Under the pieces are notes generated by a model that was given only the letters and a program-made list of their open reading frames with translations, had not been told where the DNA came from and ran no database searches. A program made the translations under genes and the position numbers. Positions 1 to 5,261 of a DNA stretch of 5,261 nt are shown one piece after another. The DNA is from Fulvivirga aurantia (lineage in GTDB: Bacteria; Bacteroidota; Bacteroidia; Cytophagales; Cyclobacteriaceae): positions 1 through 5,261 of the forward strand of contig NZ_SMMD01000658.1 of the NCBI RefSeq assembly GCF_009711475.1, read 5' to 3'. Within the stretch, counting starts at the first letter, position 1. Every line of letters begins with the position of its first letter.

Positions 1-730
1 CAACTAACTCATCTTTGGCCATTGGGCACCCACCATATCCATTGATTGCTCCATCAAATCTTCTACAACCGGCCTCATAAGCAGCTACAATTTTGTCAAT
101 AGCAGTTTTGGGGTTGGAGTGTAAATGAGCGCCAAATTCTACATCAGGATATTCTTTAATCAACCCTTTATATAAATAGTCTATGTTCTCCTTGTTAGAA
201 ACACCAATTGTATCAGCCAGGGAAATGATCTTTATTCCCATTGATGCCAGAATATCGGTGAACTTTGCTACGATTTCAACATTGTAAGGATCATCATAAG
301 GGTTGCCAAAACCCATAGATATATAAGAGACTAATTTTTTATCATGTTTTACACATAGATTTTGAATCTCGTCAAGGCTATTGAGAGCTTCGAGAATAGA
401 CTTATTGGTATTTCTCTGCTGGAAAGTTTCTGATATTGAAAAAGGAAAGCCTAGATATGTAATTTCATCAAAACTTGAAGCGTCCTGTGCACCTCGCAAA
501 TTCGCAACTATGGCCAGTAATTTCGATTTAGTTCCGTCAAGTTCTAATCCTCGAAGGACCTCAGCAGTATCCTTCATTTGTGGTATGGCTTTAGGAGACA
601 CAAAACTTCCAAAATCAATAGTATCAAAACCTACCTTCAGCAGCTCATTGATATAGTCAGTTTTTTCTTGTGTTGGTATAAATTCATGGATACCTTGCAT
701 GGCGTCCCGAGGACATTCTATTATTTTCAT
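1..730 (-). CDS. Hydroxymethylglutaryl-CoA lyase, partial (C-terminus beyond left edge)
   Basis: By family, this enzyme cleaves 3-hydroxy-3-methylglutaryl-CoA into acetyl-CoA and acetoacetate, the last step of leucine degradation, in the cytoplasm. The 243 visible residues form most of a DRE-TIM-type barrel. Visible motifs are ECPRDAMQG (5-13, with the active-site Arg8-Asp9 pair), GSFVSPKAIPQM (41-52), LADTIG (171-176), the metal-binding HLH (His202, His204) and the start of the lyase signature GYGGCPMAKDEL (231-242), with the presumed catalytic Cys235. Family members have about 285-300 residues, so roughly 40-55 are missing off the left edge. The ATG at 730-728 is the only ordinary start after an in-frame TAA at 799-797. 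No Shine-Dalgarno site precedes it. Asp39 stands where human and Bacillus enzymes have a catalytic-site Glu. I recall the same residue in other Bacteroidota homologues, so this looks lineage-typical rather than a defect. Homocitrate or isopropylmalate synthase is unlikely given the GGCPMA signature and overall match. Confidence 0.93.
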   Translation of the reverse strand, partial: MKIIECPRDAMQGIHEFIPTQEKTDYINELLKVGFDTIDFGSFVSPKAIPQMKDTAEVLRGLELDGTKSKLLAIVANLRGAQDASSFDEITYLGFPFSISETFQQRNTNKSILEALNSLDEIQNLCVKHDKKLVSYISMGFGNPYDDPYNVEIVAKFTDILASMGIKIISLADTIGVSNKENIDYLYKGLIKEYPDVEFGAHLHSNPKTAIDKIVAAYEAGCRRFDGAINGYGGCPMAKDELV

Positions 731-756
731 TTGCTTAAAATCAAATTGTAAGTGCC

Positions 757-787
757 CAAAGTTATTCGATTGAGGGTTATAGTCAAA
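757..787 (-). promoter_or_regulatory. Candidate Bacteroidota-type promoter for the HMG-CoA lyase gene
   Basis: On the minus strand, TTTG at 787-784 (-33 element) is followed after 19 nt by TAACTTTG at 764-757, a full match to the Bacteroidota -7 consensus TAnnTTTG. Transcription would start near 750-753, giving a leader of about 20 nt before the ATG at 730. Spacing and position both fit. The call rests on motif match alone. Confidence 0.6.
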
Positions 788-790
788 ACG

Positions 791-807
791 ATCATTTTAT
801 CGATGAT
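791..807. repeat. Short inverted repeat between divergent promoters
   Basis: ATCAT (791-795) and ATGAT (803-807) are inverted copies around a 7-nt centre, and the palindrome ATCGAT sits at 799-804. The element lies just upstream of the minus-strand -33 box and about 25 bp before the candidate plus-strand promoter. That is a reasonable place for an operator, but 5-bp arms arise easily by chance in AT-rich DNA. Confidence 0.2.
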
Positions 808-832
808 ATCAGCTCTTTATCTTATTTGGTTC

Positions 833-861
833 TTGCAAATTGGTACATCGGGTTAGCTTTA
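833..861 (+). promoter_or_regulatory. Weak candidate promoter for the DUF1800-DUF1501-barrel operon
   Basis: TTG at 833-835 is followed after 18 nt by TAGCTTTA at 854-861, which differs from the Bacteroidota -7 consensus TAnnTTTG only at the last base. A start near 866-868 would leave a leader of about 23 nt. A TTTG at 825-828 could be an alternative -33 element, but its 25-nt spacing is long. The leader before the ATG at 891 is A/T-rich with A at -3 and no Shine-Dalgarno site, as is common in this phylum. Confidence 0.3.
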
Positions 862-890
862 ACGCTGGTTAAAATAAATTAGATTATAAT

Positions 891-2693
891 ATGCCATTGT
901 CACCCATCTCCGGAACACTTGGAGTAAAACGTGCAGCTCACTTGCTGAGAAGAGCCACATTTGGCGCTAGCAAAGACGTTGTAGATGAATTTGCTGCACT
1001 AACAGCTGCTCAGGCAGTTGCCCGGCTTTTCGATCAAAACTTACCAGACGCTCCGGTTCCTTTAGATACGTCAGCAACCAATCAGGATTGGGTTACAAAT
1101 GGTACTCTTGAAGGGGTAAATAGTGATGATCGTACCTTAACCAATTATTTTAAAGGTTGGTTTCTGGGACAAATGCTAGGCTCAGGTGTAATAAATGCAA
1201 GTCAAAAACCGGCCTATTGCACACGAGAGAAAATCGTATTATTCTTTCATACGCACTTTACTACCATGGCTGAGAAAGTAGAAAGTAGCAGAGCACTGTA
1301 TTTTCAAAATGCACTTTTCAGACTATTTGCGTTTGATCGGGAAGATAGAATGGCAGACATTACCGATGAAGATACCGGAGTTGTAACCTCAGAGATTGCC
1401 CCTACCAACTTTAAGGAGCTCTCAAAAAAATTATGTGTAGATAATGCTATGCTCAAATTTCTGGACGGCACCTTAAATGTGAAAGGCAGTCCTAATGAGA
1501 ACTATGCACGGGAGATGTTTGAACTCTACACGATAGGCCGTGGTTTAGAAGCACGTGTAAATGGTATGACACCATCTGGTGATGGCGATTATTTTACATT
1601 TACAGAAACCGATGTGCAGGCAGCCGCCAGAGTGCTAACTGGTTTTAAATATGATGATACATTTAGCGAGATAGACCAATACACCGGTTTACCAAGAGGC
1701 GTGATAGAGCCAAATCAGCACACAATAGACAGCACTCAAAAGTCATTTTCAAGTTATTTTGATAGTGCCACAATAGATGCTGACCCTGATTTATTAGAAG
1801 GTGGCAATCCTACTGAAGAGAGCATGATTGACGAAATCAGTCAGCTGATTGATATGATCTTTGATCGTGAGGAAACAGCCAGGCAGGTGATAAGAAAAAT
1901 TTATCGCTTTTTCGTTTACTACAAAATAGATGAGACGCTTGATGATACCATCATCGCTGATCTTGCGGCTACCTTGGTGGCTAATGACTTTAAAATACAG
2001 CCGGTTCTCGAAGAAATTTACCAGAGTGAACATTTTTATGAGGCCGTAGCCGGAAATGAGGATGATAAGTTTGGGGGTATAATTAAATCACCACTTGATC
2101 TTTCTTTAGGTGCTATCGCTTTATTTGATGGGCAGCTGCCAGATTATCAAACAGAATTGGAAGAGTTTTATATGATTACTTCTAATATCCTGGGTTACAT
2201 GGAAAACCAAGGAATGGAATTTTATCAACCTTTTGAAGTTGCCGGCTATGGTGCTTACCATCAATTTCCTATTTACAATAGAAACTGGATTTCTACAAAT
2301 TATCTAACACAGCGCTACAACTTCATTAGAGAACTCTTCAATCAATCCGGTGACTTGCCTTATGTAAATCTGCGAGTATTTGTAACTGAAAATTTTGGTG
2401 CTCTTGCCAATGATGCAAAACAATTGATCGTAAACTTGTCTCCATATCTCTATCCTTTTGCTGATAATCTTGATTTTGATGCTGGGGGTGGCGACCTTAC
2501 AAAAGAGAGGCTACGTTATTTCTTACAGGCGTTTTTACAATTTGGTGACTATAACGATACTGCTGCAGTAAATCAGGCCAACGCTGATTGGGCCAGTCTA
2601 TATAATGATGATTCTAAATATCTGGAAACAGGTGAGTACTTGAAACGGTTATTCAACGCAATGTTGCAAACACCAGAATACCAATTGTTTTAA
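891..2693 (+). CDS. DUF1800 family protein
   Basis: This 600-residue protein belongs to the DUF1800 family, whose biochemical function is not established. Diagnostic blocks in order are AAHLLRRATFG (15-25), EKIVLFFHTHFTT (113-125, the family's 'FWhnHF' block), AMLKFLDGTLN (186-196), PNENYAREMFELYTIG (201-216, the strongest family signature), DVQAAARVLTGF (241-252) and the C-terminal MLQTPEYQLF (591-600), which resembles the usual 'L.sPEfq' ending. The length fits the family and the gene looks intact. No signal peptide, lipobox or clear membrane segment is visible, so as read the product is cytoplasmic. The start at 891 is supported by an in-frame stop at 870-872 and by the family's N-terminal motif beginning about 15 residues in. 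It is the first gene of a probable operon, ending 2 bp before the DUF1501 gene, a pairing seen in many phyla that suggests joint action. The middle part (about 255-320) is acidic and less conserved in appearance. Family assignment is firm; the role is unknown. Confidence 0.93.
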   Translation: MPLSPISGTLGVKRAAHLLRRATFGASKDVVDEFAALTAAQAVARLFDQNLPDAPVPLDTSATNQDWVTNGTLEGVNSDDRTLTNYFKGWFLGQMLGSGVINASQKPAYCTREKIVLFFHTHFTTMAEKVESSRALYFQNALFRLFAFDREDRMADITDEDTGVVTSEIAPTNFKELSKKLCVDNAMLKFLDGTLNVKGSPNENYAREMFELYTIGRGLEARVNGMTPSGDGDYFTFTETDVQAAARVLTGFKYDDTFSEIDQYTGLPRGVIEPNQHTIDSTQKSFSSYFDSATIDADPDLLEGGNPTEESMIDEISQLIDMIFDREETARQVIRKIYRFFVYYKIDETLDDTIIADLAATLVANDFKIQPVLEEIYQSEHFYEAVAGNEDDKFGGIIKSPLDLSLGAIALFDGQLPDYQTELEEFYMITSNILGYMENQGMEFYQPFEVAGYGAYHQFPIYNRNWISTNYLTQRYNFIRELFNQSGDLPYVNLRVFVTENFGALANDAKQLIVNLSPYLYPFADNLDFDAGGGDLTKERLRYFLQAFLQFGDYNDTAAVNQANADWASLYNDDSKYLETGEYLKRLFNAMLQTPEYQLF

Positions 2694-2695
2694 TT

Positions 2696-2782
2696 ATGAA
2701 AAGAAGAAGTTTTTTAAGATCGATTCCATCTCTGGCTGGTGCGTCATTCGCATTAAATAACTTGCCGGTTAGAGTTATGGCA
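2696..2782 (+). other. Twin-arginine (Tat)-type signal peptide of the DUF1501 protein
   Basis: MKRRSFLRS carries the consecutive arginines (3-4) followed by S-F-L-R, close to the Tat consensus S/T-RR-x-F-L-K. A weakly hydrophobic stretch follows (SIPSLAGASFAL, 9-20), then V-M-A (27-29) as a plausible signal peptidase I site. The modest hydrophobicity favours Tat over Sec. Tat export would imply folding or cofactor loading in the cytoplasm before export; that is inference. Confidence 0.7.
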
Positions 2783-4414
2783 GAGCAGAGCCACTTCTTG
2801 CGATTGGCAGAGCAGAGTGACAATGATCGTGTTATGGTGATTATCCAGTTGCATGGTGGTAATGATGGTCTAAATACGATTATTCCAGTCGACCAATATG
2901 ACCAATATTATAGTAGAAGGGCCAATATTGCAATCCCTGCTAAAAATAGTGTCAGAAAGTATATTCCTGTAGATAGTACTTTATCAATGGCCGATCAAAT
3001 AGGGTTTCATCCTGATATGATTGGCGCAAAGGATTTATACGATCGTGGGCGTATGTCTATTGTGCAGGGAGTCTCCTACCCTAACAACAATGGGTCACAT
3101 TTTAGAGGTAGAGATATCTGGCAAATGGGTGGTGGTTTTGATGATTACTATTCATCAGGATGGGTTGGCCGTTACCTTCAGCAAGAGTATGCACCACAGG
3201 TCTACCCAAATGATTTTCCTAATAGTAGTATGAAAGATCCATTGGCTATTGAAATTGGAGGTGATGTTTCGCTGGTATTTCATCAATCCGGCAATATTCC
3301 CACATCTATTTCACTACCTGGTTCTCCAGAGGGTTTTGCCAATTTGGTGGCTAGTCTGGAAGGCTTTGAAGACGAGCTTGTGGATCCCAGAGGCAAGCCT
3401 CCTGCATACCTCGATAACTCACCGTACGGCAAAGAGCTAAACTGGATTTTAGATTTAGAAGATAAGTCGGAAGACTATGCTGGCAGATTGTTAGAAGTAT
3501 TTAATAACTCGACAGATCCGAAAGTCACCTACCCGGAGATTTATCCTTTTAATGCTCCATCAGGTAGTTTAACCAACAGGTTAACACCACAATTGCAATT
3601 GGTAACAAGACTTATTGAAGGAGGTGCTAAAACTAAGGTATATTTATTGAGAATTGGTGGGTTTGATACACATGCTGATCAGGTAGAAAGTTATGACCCA
3701 ACAATGGGTGGTCACGCAGCCTTGATGTATCACCTATCATCTGCTATGAATGCATTTCAGGCCGATTTACGATCTAAAGGATTGGAAGATCGCGTATTAT
3801 CAGTTACAACCTCAGAGTTTGGGCGTAGAATCGATTCAAATGGCAGCTATGGTACTGATCACGGAACCGGGGGTCCTATGTTCATTTTCGGCAAAGGTGT
3901 AAAACCCGGTGTTATAGGTACCAACCCGGATTTATCTGATCGCTCTAAAGGCAATGTATCTATGCAGCACGACTACCGCCAGGTGTATGCTAGTTTACTA
4001 AAAGATTGGATGTTGGTTGATGAAAACATTATCGCCAATGACATACTTTTCGGTAATTTTATTGATGGTCCTAAAGAAGATGGAAGTGGAAATTATGAGG
4101 CCTTGAACTTAGCGCAACAGCAAATTACTGGTACACAGAATTTTATAAGTAAACGCTTTAACCTTGGAAATGCATTTCCTAACCCGGCAAAAGACTTTAC
4201 GAATATTAGCTTTACTGTAAATACCACAGATGCTGTAAAACTAAATCTCATCGACCAAAAAGGAATGCTTATTAAGTCAATTCTCAATGAAAACAAAGGA
4301 CCTGGCACCTATGAGCTGCGATTGGATTTAAATGGCATTAAGCCGGGTATGTATCACTACCAGATTGAATCAGGCATTCTAAAAACTTCTAAAAAACTCA
4401 TAATAAAAGGATAA
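2696..4414 (+). CDS. DUF1501 family protein with Tat-type signal and T9SS type A sorting domain
   Basis: This 572-residue exported protein has three parts. Residues 1-29 form a signal with the twin-arginine motif KRRSFLR (2-8), a short apolar stretch and a likely cleavage after VMA (27-29). Residues about 43-460 form the DUF1501 domain, with QLHGGNDGLNTIIP (51-64), SHFRGRDIWQMG (134-145), GWVGRYL (155-161), GGFDTHADQ (321-329), TTSEFGRRIDSNG (371-383), TDHGTGGP (387-394), GVKPGVIG (401-408) and DYRQVYASLLKDWM (426-439). From memory, the family is grouped with the alkaline phosphatase/sulfatase fold; the Asp/His blocks FDTH and DHG would suit metal ligands, but no activity is established. Residues about 493-572 resemble a T9SS type A sorting domain, starting FPNPAKDF (494-501), with GIKPGMYHYQI (547-557) and a basic KLIIKG end. 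The product is therefore predicted to be surface-attached or secreted. It follows the DUF1800 gene by 2 bp and abuts the next gene, with no Shine-Dalgarno site, suggesting translational coupling. Domain calls are firm; substrate is unknown. Confidence 0.93.
   Translation: MKRRSFLRSIPSLAGASFALNNLPVRVMAEQSHFLRLAEQSDNDRVMVIIQLHGGNDGLNTIIPVDQYDQYYSRRANIAIPAKNSVRKYIPVDSTLSMADQIGFHPDMIGAKDLYDRGRMSIVQGVSYPNNNGSHFRGRDIWQMGGGFDDYYSSGWVGRYLQQEYAPQVYPNDFPNSSMKDPLAIEIGGDVSLVFHQSGNIPTSISLPGSPEGFANLVASLEGFEDELVDPRGKPPAYLDNSPYGKELNWILDLEDKSEDYAGRLLEVFNNSTDPKVTYPEIYPFNAPSGSLTNRLTPQLQLVTRLIEGGAKTKVYLLRIGGFDTHADQVESYDPTMGGHAALMYHLSSAMNAFQADLRSKGLEDRVLSVTTSEFGRRIDSNGSYGTDHGTGGPMFIFGKGVKPGVIGTNPDLSDRSKGNVSMQHDYRQVYASLLKDWMLVDENIIANDILFGNFIDGPKEDGSGNYEALNLAQQQITGTQNFISKRFNLGNAFPNPAKDFTNISFTVNTTDAVKLNLIDQKGMLIKSILNENKGPGTYELRLDLNGIKPGMYHYQIESGILKTSKKLIIKG
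2778..2817 (+). repeat. 13-bp direct repeat, in frame, at the signal-peptide junction
   Basis: TGGCAGAGCAGAG occurs at 2778-2790 and again at 2805-2817. The 27-bp offset is exactly nine codons, so both copies encode AEQS in the same frame (residues 29-32 and 38-41). They sit at and just after the predicted cleavage site, in a linker before the DUF1501 domain. A small tandem duplication with a diverged second half of the unit is one explanation; chance is another. Confidence 0.5.
4172..4411 (+). other. T9SS type A C-terminal sorting domain (coding segment)
   Basis: The last 80 residues of the DUF1501 protein show the usual layout of this roughly 80-residue beta-sandwich domain: FPNPAKDFTNISF at its start (494-506), a LNLIDQKGMLIKS strand pair (517-529), GTYELRLDLNGIKPGMYHY (537-555), and a closing KKLIIKG. 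In the family the domain directs passage through the outer-membrane T9SS translocon and is normally removed when the cargo is anchored to the surface or released. Its presence implies that the host encodes T9SS. Confidence 0.88.
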
Positions 4415-5261
4415 ATGAACAAGTGTATTTTGGCTTTAGTAGCCGGGCTAACATTGTTTTGCAGTCAATCAATGGCTCAAAAGAAGAAAAAAAGAAAGAC
4501 ATATCCTGTCTATGCCGTTCAGCCCCGACCATCTGAAAATGACCGTTTTCTTCAAACACAGTGGTGGCTGGGCTTTAAAGCTGGCGCTAATACCACAACA
4601 GCTTCACCTGAAACAAGGTATTCGGGTTTTAGTCCGGTAAATTATGAGCCTACGAGTAATCAAAAGCAGTATGAAGATTTTGGCGCTTTGGCAGGGCATG
4701 CAGGTTTAGAAATCACCTTATATCATCGAGGGTTTTCATTTAGCCTTCAACCCAATTATAGAAGACAGAATTTTATCTATACCAATAGTTACGAATGGGC
4801 TGAAAGTGAAAATGCCAATAATACCCTGGTTCTTAATTATAAGCAGTCTCATCTACTCGATTACATTGAAATTCCTTTTTTCATTAAGTACGACCTCACA
4901 CAAACCAAGCTGAGGCCATTTGTGCAAGTTGGTGCTTACTACGCTAGGTTGGTAGGTGCGCAAAAATCTGTAGAGATCACTGGTGTTGATATGGCCTCTG
5001 GAAACTCCAGCGATTTTGAGACACAAAACCTTATTATAGGTGCAGAAGATGTGTTCATCAAATCATCGACCGGTATAGCAGGTGGTGTTGGTGTAAGTTA
5101 TGATGTTTGGAATGTTCGTTTTGTCTTTGACGCCACCTATCGTTATGGACTCAACACGATTGCTGATGCTAAAAATCGTTATGCCACCAATCAATTGGCC
5201 AGCATTGGTGATGCCATGGATGATGTAGAGCTGAGAAATATTTCAATTTCGCTAGGCTGTG
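4415..5261 (+). CDS. Outer-membrane beta-barrel protein (PorT-like), partial at right edge
   Basis: The frame from the ATG at 4415 stays open to the window end, giving 282 residues. Residues 1-21 are a Sec signal peptide with cleavage at SMA|Q; Cys16 is not in a proper lipobox (F at -1), so a lipoprotein is unlikely. A very basic stretch follows (QKKKKRK, 22-28). The rest alternates polar and apolar residues as in outer-membrane strands: WWLGFKAGAN (50-59), AGLEITLYHRGFSFSLQPNY (96-115), LDYIEIPFFIKYDL (148-161), LRPFVQVGAYYARLVG (166-181), GIAGGVGVSYDVW (220-232), VRFVFDATYRYGLNT (234-248) and VELRNISISLGC (271-282). The 'IEIPFFIKY ... PFVQVGAYY' pair is typical of the Bacteroidota outer-membrane beta-barrel family around PorT (PF13568). 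The last visible strand suggests only a short C-terminus is missing. The ATG directly follows the DUF1501 stop codon, with AGGA (4408-4411) 3 nt upstream as a possible ribosome site. It may be the outer-membrane partner of the DUF1501 protein; that is inference. Confidence 0.85.
   Translation, partial: MNKCILALVAGLTLFCSQSMAQKKKKRKTYPVYAVQPRPSENDRFLQTQWWLGFKAGANTTTASPETRYSGFSPVNYEPTSNQKQYEDFGALAGHAGLEITLYHRGFSFSLQPNYRRQNFIYTNSYEWAESENANNTLVLNYKQSHLLDYIEIPFFIKYDLTQTKLRPFVQVGAYYARLVGAQKSVEITGVDMASGNSSDFETQNLIIGAEDVFIKSSTGIAGGVGVSYDVWNVRFVFDATYRYGLNTIADAKNRYATNQLASIGDAMDDVELRNISISLGC

Noticed and set aside
381..656. Plus-strand open frame of 91 codons
   Set aside because: It is antisense to the HMG-CoA lyase gene, whose catalytic motifs run through the same segment, and its translation resembles no family I know.
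1794..2033. Minus-strand open frame inside the DUF1800 gene
   Set aside because: It lies wholly inside a well-supported gene on the other strand and shows no recognisable motif or own promoter.
2680..2710. Terminator or internal promoter between the DUF1800 and DUF1501 genes
   Set aside because: Only 2 bp separate the genes, with no hairpin followed by a T run and no TAnnTTTG box in the region.
3021..3440. Two alternative-frame open stretches within the DUF1501 gene
   Set aside because: Both overlap conserved DUF1501 blocks in the true frame and have compositions typical of frame-shifted reading.
4093..4308. Minus-strand open frame of 71 codons
   Set aside because: It is antisense to the T9SS sorting domain and carries no independent support.
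4415..5261. Barrel protein as PorP/SprF (type IX partner) or as a lipoprotein
   Set aside because: PorP/SprF proteins go with type B sorting domains and differ in sequence pattern; the visible strands fit the PF13568 PorT-like family better. The Cys near the signal peptide has F at -1, which does not fit a lipobox.
1..5261. CRISPR array, tRNA/rRNA, insertion sequence or defence system
   Set aside because: No regularly spaced repeats, cloverleaf-like segment, transposase motif or nuclease/defence domain was seen on either strand.

Overview
The window looks like chromosomal DNA from a Bacteroidota bacterium, most likely a marine or soil Cytophagales-type lineage (an inference). The evidence is AT-rich coding sequence with mostly no Shine-Dalgarno sites, a good match to the Bacteroidota promoter pattern (TTTG, 19 nt, TAnnTTTG), a type IX secretion (T9SS) type A sorting domain at the C-terminus of one protein, and an outer-membrane beta-barrel gene of the PorT-like kind. 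No tRNA, rRNA, CRISPR array, insertion sequence or phage gene is visible.

Layout: (1) Positions 1-730, minus strand: the first 243 residues of a hydroxymethylglutaryl-CoA lyase, a leucine-degradation enzyme, whose C-terminus lies outside the left edge. (2) Positions 731-890: a divergent intergenic region with a good promoter candidate for the lyase, a weaker one for the rightward genes, and a small inverted repeat between them. (3) Positions 891-5261, plus strand: three tightly packed genes in one probable operon. They are a 600-residue DUF1800 protein, a 572-residue DUF1501 protein with a twin-arginine-type signal and a T9SS C-terminal sorting domain, and a signal-peptide-bearing outer-membrane beta-barrel protein cut by the right edge (282 residues visible). 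The gaps between them are 2 bp and 0 bp.

DUF1800 and DUF1501 genes are recurrent neighbours in Bacteroidota, Planctomycetota and Proteobacteria, but no biochemical function is firmly established for the pair. Here the DUF1501 protein is apparently exported and sent to the cell surface by T9SS, next to an outer-membrane barrel, while the DUF1800 partner has no visible export signal. This three-gene surface module is the part of the window most likely to hold undescribed biology. The lyase is ordinary metabolism and probably unrelated to it.
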